A DNA stretch of 26,505 nt from JBGPHT01 sp041484525 (lineage in GTDB: Bacteria; Acidobacteriota; Terriglobia; Bryobacterales; Bryobacteraceae): positions 1 to 26,505 of the forward strand of contig JBGPHT010000102.1 in assembly GCA_041484525.1 (NCBI GenBank), written 5' to 3'. Below the pieces are notes generated by a model, which made no database searches, was not told the DNA's origin, and saw nothing but the letters and a program-made list of their open reading frames with translations. A program made the position numbers and the translations under genes. Below are positions 15,970 to 23,665 of the stretch, in pieces. The number at the start of each line of letters is the position of its first letter. The first letter of the stretch is position 1.

Positions 15970-17196
15970 TCAGTTCTGTCTCTCCTCTTCCCGCACCAGC
16001 GCGTAGTGAATCGTTTCGAGCACCAGGCCCCACTTGTGCTGGCGGCTCGACGGCTCGCAATAACATCCCGGCGCGCATTCCGGCCGCTGCCACGATAACA
16101 CCTCGTTCAGCGGCTCTCCCGTCAGCGGTTTCTCCTCTTCGATTGCCAGCATCAGGTGCTCGGCGTTATTCAGGTACCTGCACATGAGAGTGTGGCCGGT
16201 GTCCCCGGGCGCCGGACCGCATCGCTGCTCGCGGATCGGATACCCTTCCTCGCGCGGCCCGAGTTTCACGCCGTAGTAGAACGTCAACGGCCGCCCCATG
16301 TTGGTGCAGGTGGTGCCGTCGTAGCGGAACACGGCGTCGATCGTCCCGTCGGCGCATCGCTCGAGCGAAAGGCGCTCGTCGGCCCACCGCTTCAGCCCCT
16401 TCCCGTTGACTGCGTACCGCGCCTTCCGGTCCAGCCGCATCGCCGCCGGCGCTTGCTCCTCCGCCACAGTCGCCGCGCGGAAGTACGGCGCGCGCCGGTA
16501 CTGGCACGGTCCGAACGAACAGTTGGAACAAGGTGAAAGGTCTGTCACGCGCTTCAGATTCTCCGTATGCCGCGTCAACCCGAACACCGCCAGCATCGAC
16601 TTCTTGGGCCGCAGCATACCCGAATCCAGCACCTCCACCGGAAACGGCATCGGTTGGGCTCGCGTCTGCTTCATCAACTCGAGCAGTCGCGCCTGTTCCG
16701 CGATGTCCCACTCCGGATAGCCGGGGCTGTAGTGCGGCAGCACCGCCATCTCATGTCTCTCGGCCCATGCACAAAGACGTGCTCCGGTCGCGGTGGTCAA
16801 ATGCTCCACCACCGCCGATCCGAACATCTCGAGGAAAAAATACTCGTCGGGTTTCTCTTCGTGCCACAGCCGGAGCGTTTCCTGTTCGACCTCCGGACCC
16901 GCGCCCACCGCAACCAGAATCGCCGAGTGCGCCCGTGCCTGCTCCAGGGTCTTCTGCAACCGCTGGCTGGCAAACGAAAACCCATCCAATCGAATGGCGC
17001 CATCCGCGATTTCGAGGTCCCCGGCCTGGCGCGCATAAACCCACGGCCGCCCGTTGGTGGTGTACCACGCGCGCGCCCACTCGGCCAGTTCGAGCACGCG
17101 CCCCTCCATGACCCAATCGCGCGGATACCCCAGCAGGCGCTGGTACTCCGCGGGCTCCACGCCCACATCGGGAAATGTGTCGGCCAGCTCGATCAT
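15970..17196 (-). CDS. MetH-activation-domain-like protein with Cys-rich C-terminal half
   Basis: The N-terminal about 215 residues resemble the reactivation domain of cobalamin-dependent methionine synthase: an N-terminal AEYQRLLGYP segment, the hallmark HYSPGYPEWDIAEQARL (155-171), and MLRPKKSMLAVFGL (194-207). The second half is not a known domain to me. It carries a Cys-x2-Cys-x4-Cys cluster (223, 226, 231) followed by Cys297, 326, 339, 374, 378 and 380, which could bind iron-sulfur or zinc. Total length is 408 residues, about twice that of stand-alone activation-domain proteins. The ATG at 17196 overlaps the stop of the corrinoid-activator gene by four bases (ATGA). A role in reducing or remethylating inactive cob(II)alamin on the corrinoid protein is inferred. 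Whether it binds S-adenosylmethionine cannot be decided by eye. Confidence 0.72.
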   Translation of the reverse strand: MIELADTFPDVGVEPAEYQRLLGYPRDWVMEGRVLELAEWARAWYTTNGRPWVYARQAGDLEIADGAIRLDGFSFASQRLQKTLEQARAHSAILVAVGAGPEVEQETLRLWHEEKPDEYFFLEMFGSAVVEHLTTATGARLCAWAERHEMAVLPHYSPGYPEWDIAEQARLLELMKQTRAQPMPFPVEVLDSGMLRPKKSMLAVFGLTRHTENLKRVTDLSPCSNCSFGPCQYRRAPYFRAATVAEEQAPAAMRLDRKARYAVNGKGLKRWADERLSLERCADGTIDAVFRYDGTTCTNMGRPLTFYYGVKLGPREEGYPIREQRCGPAPGDTGHTLMCRYLNNAEHLMLAIEEEKPLTGEPLNEVLSWQRPECAPGCYCEPSSRQHKWGLVLETIHYALVREEERQN

Positions 17197-18830
17197 CCGG
17201 CAACCTGGTGCATGGATTCGACGGGCTTGAACTGGCACCCCTCCACGAAGAAATCGAAGAAGCCCGGGTGAGTCTCGAGGCGGCAATGCACCACCCGTTT
17301 GACTAGGTCCTCGAGTTCCTGCCGCTTGCGTCTCGACAGCAGCGCCATGGTCGCGCCCTCGATCGCCGCATTGCCCGCCTGCACGATTTTGTGGTCCGGA
17401 AGATTGGGGATCAGCCCGATCCTCCGCGCCGCTTCCACTTTCAGATGCCGCCCGAAGCCCCCCGCCAGGTAGAAAACTTCGATGTCGGCGAACGCGCTGC
17501 CGTAGTTGCTGCACACCACGTGCAGGCCCGCCACGTTGGCGCCCTTGGCCTGCGCCAGTTCATTCACGTCGCTCTCGAACAGGCGAATACCGCGAGCCGC
17601 ATCCAACGTGATGCCTTCGCGATCATCCTCGAACCGGCCCAATTCGTTCATCCGGCCGGCGCCCAGCAATTCGCTCATCAGGTCGACCAGCCCCGACCCG
17701 CAGATGCCCTCCGGCGCACCTCCACCGATCACGCCCAGGCGAAACGTCCCGTCGCCCTCCATCGCGACATCCTCAATCGCGCCATCGAGCGCCGGCATGC
17801 CGCACGCGATCGCCCCGCCTTCAAACGCCGGCCCCGCCGGGCACGACGCCGCCAGGATCCTATCCCGATTGCCGACGATCAGCTCCGTGTTCGTCCCGAT
17901 ATCCATGATCGCGATCAACCGCGGCTCGTTCGCCAGATCCACCGCCAGCATGCACGCCGCCGCGTCCGCACCCACATGCCCGCTGACGATCGGCGCTCCA
18001 TAAACGCGCGCCCTGGGATGGATCGGCAGCAGGCATCGCGCTCCGGTCGCGGTCAAGCTCGTCGTCGACCGCTTCCCTGCGGCCATCTCGATTTCCGTGA
18101 TCGACCGGTACGGGCTCTGTCCGATCGAGTACACGCTCTGCCGGAAAAACAGATCGCGCATCGTCGAATTGCCGACCACCACCATCTCGTAAATCGTCTT
18201 GGGATCGACCGGGAATTCCTCGATGGCGTGGGCTAGATACCCAGCCAGCGTCCGCATCAGCAGCCGGCCCGGATGCTCCGTGTCGTACTGGATGCGGGCC
18301 ATGATCTCGGCACCGCCGAACCGCTGCGGGTTCTCGAACGACGCATCCGCCACCGTTTCGCCCGTTTCGAGATTCAGCAGCCGCAGCACGATGGTCGTAG
18401 TCCCGAGGTCGGCCGCGATCCCGTGGATCGGCCCCGCGGAGCGATCCACTTCTACTCCATCGATCAGGATTCGATCGCCGTCGCGCGTCACCGCCGGATC
18501 AAACTGCGACTGCCCCGCGGGCAGTCCGAAGGCGCTGCGTTCGATTCGCATACGCCCGCGGCGCATCGTGTGGCATCGGACGCGGCCGCTCGCCGCCGAC
18601 ACATGCGTTCGGCACGACAGACGAAAATTGCCCTTCAGATGCCGCTCGTGCTCGGTGCGCTCCGAAAGGCACGCCATGCCCTCGCTAACCTCAACCATGC
18701 ACTCCCGGCACTTGCCCTGCTTTTGGCACGAAGTGGGAACACGCACGCCCAGGCGCTCGGCCAGTTCGAAGACAGATGGACCAGGGACGGCTTCGGTGGA
18801 TTGCCCGTTGATGGTAAGCGACACCGCCAC
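17193..18830 (-). CDS. ATP-dependent corrinoid activator with [2Fe-2S] domain (ASKHA/DUF4445 type)
   Basis: This 545-residue protein has the architecture of reductive activators of corrinoid enzymes. The N-terminal ferredoxin-like domain has Cys35-x5-Cys41-x2-Cys44 and a distant Cys73, the plant-type [2Fe-2S] spacing. The C-terminal ASKHA-fold domain shows IAADLGTTTIVLRLLNL (Asp141), AIMDIGTNTELIVGN, CPAGPAFEGGAI, PEGICGSGLVDL and YLAGGFGRHL. It should use ATP to drive low-potential electron transfer to inactive cob(II)alamin on the corrinoid protein, restoring the cob(I)alamin nucleophile. The start is GTG 18830 with GAGG nine bases upstream; that site overlaps the TGA of the corrinoid-protein gene ten bases away. 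A similar gene accompanies nearly all corrinoid-dependent O-demethylase systems, so its presence is strong support for methyl transfer. Confidence 0.9.
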   Translation of the reverse strand: MAVSLTINGQSTEAVPGPSVFELAERLGVRVPTSCQKQGKCRECMVEVSEGMACLSERTEHERHLKGNFRLSCRTHVSAASGRVRCHTMRRGRMRIERSAFGLPAGQSQFDPAVTRDGDRILIDGVEVDRSAGPIHGIAADLGTTTIVLRLLNLETGETVADASFENPQRFGGAEIMARIQYDTEHPGRLLMRTLAGYLAHAIEEFPVDPKTIYEMVVVGNSTMRDLFFRQSVYSIGQSPYRSITEIEMAAGKRSTTSLTATGARCLLPIHPRARVYGAPIVSGHVGADAAACMLAVDLANEPRLIAIMDIGTNTELIVGNRDRILAASCPAGPAFEGGAIACGMPALDGAIEDVAMEGDGTFRLGVIGGGAPEGICGSGLVDLMSELLGAGRMNELGRFEDDREGITLDAARGIRLFESDVNELAQAKGANVAGLHVVCSNYGSAFADIEVFYLAGGFGRHLKVEAARRIGLIPNLPDHKIVQAGNAAIEGATMALLSRRKRQELEDLVKRVVHCRLETHPGFFDFFVEGCQFKPVESMHQVAG

Positions 18831-18840
18831 GCGTCATCCC

Positions 18841-19530
18841 TCAGCGGGCAACGGCCTCGTCACACAGCGTCGAGGGCGGGGGAGCGTCCATCCGCGCCGC
18901 CGCCAGCCGCAGAAACAGATCGACCGCCGCCGACGCATTCGCGCCATACCCATCGGCGCCGATCTCATCCGCGAACATCTGGCTGATGGGCGCCCCACCC
19001 ACCGCCATCTTGATGTCACCCAGCCCCGCCTTCTCAAAACCGTCGATCACGGTCTTCATGTACGTCATCGTGGTGGTGAGCAGCGCGCTCATCCCGATGA
19101 TGTCCGGCTTGCATTTCTCGGCGGCGGCCATGAACTTCTCCACGCTCTGGTCCACGCCGATATCGTACACCTCGAACCCCGCGCCCTCCGCCATCATCAA
19201 TACCAGGTTCTTGCCGATGTCGTGCAGATCGCCGCGCACCGTACCCATCAACAGGACGCCGATCCGTCTCGTGGTGCTGTCCTTGGCGCTCAGCAGCGGC
19301 TTCAGCACCGCCATCCCCGCCTTCATCGCGCGCGCCGCAATCAGCACCTCCGGCACGTAGACGATGTTGTGCTTGAAATCCTCGCCCACCACGCTCATGC
19401 CGGCGATGAGGCCCTCATTCAGCACTTCCTGCACGGGGCGCCCGTCCGCCAGGGCGTCCTTCGTCATCTGCTCCACATCCTTGGCCTTGCCCTCGTATAG
19501 AAGCTGGTTCATCAGGGCGTAATCAGGCAT
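18841..19530 (-). CDS. Corrinoid (B12-binding) methyl-carrier protein
   Basis: This 229-residue protein carries the methyl group between the two methyltransferases. It has the two standard parts: an N-terminal four-helix cap (about residues 1-85, MPDYALMNQLLYEGKAKDVE) and a Rossmann-like cobalamin domain with the DxHxxG motif in GDLHDIGKNL, where His103 is the expected lower axial cobalt ligand. SALLTTT (149-155) and GGAPISQMFADEIGADGYG (178-196) complete the family signature. Length and order are those of MtaC/MtbC-type proteins. The ATG at 19530 lies eight bases inside the upstream methyltransferase gene, which argues for coupled translation and matched amounts of the two proteins. The terminal about 20 residues after the B12 domain are extra and not conserved in a way I recognise. 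Confidence 0.94.
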   Translation of the reverse strand: MPDYALMNQLLYEGKAKDVEQMTKDALADGRPVQEVLNEGLIAGMSVVGEDFKHNIVYVPEVLIAARAMKAGMAVLKPLLSAKDSTTRRIGVLLMGTVRGDLHDIGKNLVLMMAEGAGFEVYDIGVDQSVEKFMAAAEKCKPDIIGMSALLTTTMTYMKTVIDGFEKAGLGDIKMAVGGAPISQMFADEIGADGYGANASAAVDLFLRLAAARMDAPPPSTLCDEAVAR

Positions 19531-20599
19531 GCGCCGACTCCCTCGCGCTCAGAACCCGGCGGCTGTTGAAGTCGTCAAGCGCTTCGAGCATGGCCACAAC
19601 GTTCTGCCGCGGCATCCCTGGACTTACGCCGCCGCCCACCGAGAGAATGATACCCTCGCCGCCCGCGCCTTCCAGCACATCGAACGTCGCTTCCTTGACT
19701 TCCTGGGGCGTGCCGCGGACCGCGATCTCGAGCGGGTTCACATTCCCCATCAGGCACATCCGGTCGCCCACCCGCCGCTTCACTTCCCGAATATTCTTCT
19801 GCTTGCCCCAGTTCAACACGTGGAAGCCGCAATCCGGCAGATGGTCCAGGCAGGCGTCCACTTCGGCGTCGTTGTGGTAAATCTTCACCCAGTCCTTGGG
19901 AAATGCGTCGCAGATCCGTTTTAAATACGGGTGCGCGAACTCCATGTAGTGTTCTTCATTGATGAACCCCACGATGTCGTCCAGGATGAAAATGCTCTCC
20001 ACCGTGCTGCCCATCACCTTGGCCTGCGCTTTCAACCAGTCGATCGTCACGCGTGTGCACAGGTCGATCAGCCTGTGGGCGCCCTCCGGATTCTCCACCA
20101 GGTCGATCATGAAGTGCGTCGTCCCGCGCACAAACCCCGCCGTGCACAACGGACCGCGCGACGTCACCATGGGAAGAATGTAACCGCTGTCAAGGATGCG
20201 CTGCCGATGCATCCCGATGCGGTGCAGCGTGAGCGCCGCAAACCCATCCGCCTCCACTTCATATTCCGGAAACTGGTCGATGTCTTCCAGGCGGTAAAGG
20301 GTGTGGTATTCGCTCGGAGTGTTGTCCTGCCAGAATTTGATCTTGGAGCCGAGCACCGAGGGTTCCGCCGCCATTCCGTATTCCATCCACCACGAAGGCA
20401 CGAAGATGATATTGGGAAACTCCCGCATGATCTTCAGGTTGGATTGGAACCACAATTCGGGGTCCAGGAAGTAGTCCATGTGCTTGATGCCCAGATAGCC
20501 GGGAATCCACGGGCTATCGATGATCATAGCCATCGGGATCTTGTCCATCTTCTCCAGGCGGGCGGCCCGCTTAAATATGTCCCATTGTTCCGGCAGCAT
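19523..20599 (-). CDS. UroD/MtaA-superfamily corrinoid methyltransferase (substrate-specific MT1 candidate)
   Basis: This 358-residue protein has the uroporphyrinogen-decarboxylase-like barrel used by MtaA/MtbA/CmuA-type methyltransferases. Supporting segments are SRGPLCTAGFVRGTTHFM (147-164), ILDDIVGFINEEHYMEF (205-221) and MGNVNPLEIAVRGTPQEV (284-301). The typical zinc set His-x-Cys plus a late Cys is not intact: the first site reads His242-Asn-Asp244, and the late site reads GGGVSPGMP (322-330) with no Cys. It is therefore probably not a thiol (coenzyme M) methylase but the enzyme taking methyl from the primary substrate. I start at ATG 20599, with GGAAGG about nine bases upstream, rather than at the farther 20641, which would lie inside the divergent gene. 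It is first in the operon. Confidence 0.85.
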   Translation of the reverse strand: MLPEQWDIFKRAARLEKMDKIPMAMIIDSPWIPGYLGIKHMDYFLDPELWFQSNLKIMREFPNIIFVPSWWMEYGMAAEPSVLGSKIKFWQDNTPSEYHTLYRLEDIDQFPEYEVEADGFAALTLHRIGMHRQRILDSGYILPMVTSRGPLCTAGFVRGTTHFMIDLVENPEGAHRLIDLCTRVTIDWLKAQAKVMGSTVESIFILDDIVGFINEEHYMEFAHPYLKRICDAFPKDWVKIYHNDAEVDACLDHLPDCGFHVLNWGKQKNIREVKRRVGDRMCLMGNVNPLEIAVRGTPQEVKEATFDVLEGAGGEGIILSVGGGVSPGMPRQNVVAMLEALDDFNSRRVLSARESAHA

Positions 20600-20629
20600 C
20601 AGGATCCCTTCCGATTCACAATTAGTTTC
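20600..20629. promoter_or_regulatory. Very short divergent intergenic region
   Basis: Only 30 bases separate the divergent methyltransferase and xylose isomerase starts (51 if the isomerase starts at 20651). It is AT-rich for this genome and contains AATTAGTT (20620-20627), whose complement AACTAATT also occurs in the receptor operon promoter at 4468-4475. No convincing -35/-10 pair fits inside, so promoters for one or both operons must overlap coding sequence. Confidence 0.4.
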
Positions 20630-21901
20630 ATGGTACAACAATATTCAGTTATGCACCCGCTCCCTGAGAATCAACAACAGGCGCTGGTGTCGCGCCTCAT
20701 GCAAGCCTGTGGTGGCGCTTACACCCCGAGCACCCGCCGCAAATATTATATTTCGGGGCCGCAATGGGCCGCCGCGTACCAGGGACAGGCACTGTTCCAT
20801 GCCCCCACGCGCCCCTCGATCGGCTTCGAAGACGTCATTCGAAAATTCTCCGAAATCGGCATCGGCTACTGGACCACCCACGATACCGACGTTATCCCCA
20901 CCGAGGCGTTAGGCACCGATCGCCAGTCCGAGATCGTAACCCAAATTAAGAGGGCACTATCCGAGAACGGCCTGCAGTGCTCGATGGTCACCACCGAAAC
21001 TTTTTACCATGCCGTGTGGGCCGCCAGCCCAGCCGCCGAAGCGCCCGAGGTGCGCGACTACGCCAGCTTCCGCGTGCGCAATACGGTCGACATCGGACAC
21101 GAGCTCGGCGCCCGGTTCGCCGTCTACTGGCCGGGCTCGCTCGGCTACTACGTGCAGGGCGCCATCGACGAGACCGACACTCTTCGCTGGTACGCCCAGG
21201 CCCTCAACGCCGCCTGCGAGCGCGACATCGAAGTCGCCGCCCGGAAGGGTTGCGCCACGCTCAAACATTGCCTGGAAGCCAAGCCCTTCGAGCCCCAGGC
21301 CGAAATCCTGCTGCCCACCAGCGACGCCATGCTCGGCTTCATTGCTTCCGGCCTCCTCACCCACCCGGAGATGGTGGGCCTGAATCCCGAGTATCTTCAC
21401 GAACTGATGTGGGGCGCCGCACCGCGCGCCGCACTCGCTCGCGCCCTGCTGGCCGGCAAGCTCTTCCATTTCGACATCAACGACGGCTACCGGTTGAAGC
21501 ACGACGTGGACATCGGCGTCGGCCTGGTCAATCCGCTCGACTGGTTGAATGTGCTGGTCCTGCTCCGCAGCCACGGTTACAACGGCCCCTTCAATCTCGA
21601 TTTCAAGCCGCCTCGCACCACCAGCCAGTTCGGGGTCTTCGAAGTGAGCTTCCCCACCGCTGTGGACCGCTTCATCACGCTTTGGGAGATGGCCGGCGAG
21701 GTGATCGCTGATCCGGTGATTAAAGAGGCCACCGGCGCACTCAAGCAGGGAGGCGGCGTACCTGCGGGAAGCGACCCGCGCGACGCCGATGCCCTCGCCC
21801 GGTCCAACGCCGAGCTGCTCACGCTGCATGAACTGGTGGCGCACCGCCTGGTGCAGATCCTGATCGGCCAGCATCGCGGCCGCACCTTCTCCATCGGATG
21901 A
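20630..21901 (+). CDS. xylA: Xylose isomerase
   Basis: This 423-residue barrel enzyme should convert D-xylose to D-xylulose. All key residues of the class found in actinomycetes can be placed: His84 and Asp87 (THDTDVIP), Phe125 (TTETFYH), Trp167 (VYWPGS), Glu216 and Lys218 (LEAKPFEP), Glu254 and His257 (NPEYLHE), Asp282, Asp292 and Asp294 (FHFDIN, HDVDIG), and Asp324 (NLDFKPPR). Trp46 and Phe56 match the N-terminal substrate-site residues. The loop after Trp167 reads PGSLG instead of the usual GGREG, and the N-terminus is about 25 residues longer than usual, so a related pentose substrate is possible. The start is uncertain: ATG 20630 or ATG 20651, neither with a clear ribosome binding site. 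Its stop overlaps the next gene's ATG. Confidence 0.85.
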   Translation: MVQQYSVMHPLPENQQQALVSRLMQACGGAYTPSTRRKYYISGPQWAAAYQGQALFHAPTRPSIGFEDVIRKFSEIGIGYWTTHDTDVIPTEALGTDRQSEIVTQIKRALSENGLQCSMVTTETFYHAVWAASPAAEAPEVRDYASFRVRNTVDIGHELGARFAVYWPGSLGYYVQGAIDETDTLRWYAQALNAACERDIEVAARKGCATLKHCLEAKPFEPQAEILLPTSDAMLGFIASGLLTHPEMVGLNPEYLHELMWGAAPRAALARALLAGKLFHFDINDGYRLKHDVDIGVGLVNPLDWLNVLVLLRSHGYNGPFNLDFKPPRTTSQFGVFEVSFPTAVDRFITLWEMAGEVIADPVIKEATGALKQGGGVPAGSDPRDADALARSNAELLTLHELVAHRLVQILIGQHRGRTFSIG

Positions 21902-23646
21902 AACACCTGCGCATCGCCATTGTATTCGCCGCCTGTGCCGTGGCGTTCGGACAATCGCTGCGCGAGCTCGCCGAGCAGCGCGCCGTCCGCATCGGCGCCG
22001 CCGTCGACCCGTCGCGCTTCACCGAGGCCGCGTACGCCGACACGCTGGCCCGCGAGTTCAACCAGGCCGAGCCCGAGAACGCCATGAAGTTCGGCCCCAT
22101 TCACCCTGGGCTGGCGACCTACAACTTCACGCAGCCGGATGCCATCGTCGCCTTCGCGCGCGCTCACAACATGGCCGTGCGCGGCCACACGCTCGTCTGG
22201 TACAACCAGAATCCGAGCTGGCTGACTGGCGGAGGCTACACTCCGGCCCAGCTATCCGGCATCCTGCAGGACCACATCAAGACCGTCGTCGGTCATTTCG
22301 CGGGCAAGATCTACGCGTGGGATGTAGTTAATGAGGCCTTCAACGACGACGGCACTTTCCGCAGCACCATCTGGTCCGACGCCCCCGGTATCGGCCTGCC
22401 CGGTACGGCTTACATCGAACAGGCCTTCCGGTGGGCGCGCGCCACCGACCCCAAAGCCCTGCTCTTCTACAACGACTACAGCGCCGAGCTCACCAACGCC
22501 AAATCCGACACCATCTACGAAATGGCCCAGGATTTCAAAACGCGCGGCGTCCCCCTCGATGGCATCGGACTGCAAATGCACTTCACCACCAGTACCGGAT
22601 CGCTCGCGAGCATCGAATCAAATATCAAGCGCATCACCGACCTCGGCCTGGAGGTCCAGATCACCGAGCTCGACGTCCGCCTTCCCGTCGATTCCTCCGG
22701 CACCGCCACGGCTGCAAATCTAGCCACGCAGGCGCAGATCTACCGCGATGTCGTAGCGCTCTGCCTGAAATTCTCCAGGTGCACCGCCATCCAGACCTGG
22801 GGCTTCACCGACAAGTATTCCTGGGTCCCTGGGACATTCGCTGGCATGGGCGCCGCCCTCGAATTCGATGCCGCGTACCGTCCCAAGCAAGCCTACGATT
22901 CGATCGCCGCCGCTCTCAAAACCGTGCCTCCCGTCATCGCCGCCGCCGGTCTCACCAACGCCGCCAGCTACGCCACCGAGGGCGTCGCGCCCGGTGAAAT
23001 CGCGGTGCTCTTCGGCCCCACTTTCGGTCCCGCCGCGCTCTCGCTTGCCGAAGCGGACCCGGCCGGAAAGCTACCCGTGAAGCTCTCCGATGTCCGTGTG
23101 CTCTTCGATGGAATCCCTGCGCCGCTGCTCTATTCCCGTGTCGGCCAGGTGAGCGCTATCGTTCCCTTCGCGGTCGCCGGCAGTACCACTACGCAGCTCC
23201 AGTACGAGTATCAAGGCATCGTGTCGAACACCGTGTCCGTGCCCGTTAAACTCACTGTCCCGGGACTCTTCACACTGGACAGTTCCGGCAAAGGCGCCGG
23301 CGCCATCCTCGACACTTCCTATCACGTGGTTTCTCGAGACAACCCCGCGCGCAAAGGCGACTACCTGCTTCTGTTCGCCACCGGCGGCGGAGCCACCACT
23401 CCCGCCAGCGTCGATGGCCAGATCGCGCTTGTCCCCCCGATCCCCATCGCGACTGCCAAGGTCACCGCCACCATCGGCGGGATCGACTGCCCTGTGCAAT
23501 ATGCCGGCGGGGCTTCCGGCCTGGTCGCCGGCGCACTGCAAGTGAACGTGCAGGTCGCCCGCGACGTACCGGCCGGCGACCAACCCGTCGTCCTCACGAT
23601 CGGCGGCGCATCGAGTCCGCCGGGTGTCACCGTCCTAGTGCAGTGA
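21898..23646 (+). CDS. Secreted GH10 endo-1,4-beta-xylanase with TIGR03437-like C-terminal domain
   Basis: This 582-residue enzyme should cut the xylan backbone. After a signal peptide (residues 1-18, ending AFGQ) the family-10 barrel spans about 25-335, with RGHTLVWYNQ (95-104), the acid/base Glu146 in WDVVNEAF and the nucleophile Glu257 in ITELDVR. Residues about 345-582 form a second, beta-rich domain beginning GLTNAASYATEGVAPGEIAVLFG. This is the C-terminal domain type (TIGR03437) found on very many secreted proteins of Solibacter and relatives, with unknown function, perhaps in attachment or surface display. The ATG overlaps the isomerase stop (ATGA) and has no ribosome binding site of its own, so translation is likely coupled. 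It converges on the next gene with only 19 bases between the stops. Confidence 0.93.
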   Translation: MKHLRIAIVFAACAVAFGQSLRELAEQRAVRIGAAVDPSRFTEAAYADTLAREFNQAEPENAMKFGPIHPGLATYNFTQPDAIVAFARAHNMAVRGHTLVWYNQNPSWLTGGGYTPAQLSGILQDHIKTVVGHFAGKIYAWDVVNEAFNDDGTFRSTIWSDAPGIGLPGTAYIEQAFRWARATDPKALLFYNDYSAELTNAKSDTIYEMAQDFKTRGVPLDGIGLQMHFTTSTGSLASIESNIKRITDLGLEVQITELDVRLPVDSSGTATAANLATQAQIYRDVVALCLKFSRCTAIQTWGFTDKYSWVPGTFAGMGAALEFDAAYRPKQAYDSIAAALKTVPPVIAAAGLTNAASYATEGVAPGEIAVLFGPTFGPAALSLAEADPAGKLPVKLSDVRVLFDGIPAPLLYSRVGQVSAIVPFAVAGSTTTQLQYEYQGIVSNTVSVPVKLTVPGLFTLDSSGKGAGAILDTSYHVVSRDNPARKGDYLLLFATGGGATTPASVDGQIALVPPIPIATAKVTATIGGIDCPVQYAGGASGLVAGALQVNVQVARDVPAGDQPVVLTIGGASSPPGVTVLVQ

Positions 23647-23665
23647 CGGTGACGGCGACTGAGCC

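Noticed and set aside
19523..20599. Uroporphyrinogen decarboxylase of haem synthesis
   Set aside because: Immediate overlap with a corrinoid protein and the activator, and MtaA-like rather than HemE-like segments, point to methyl transfer.
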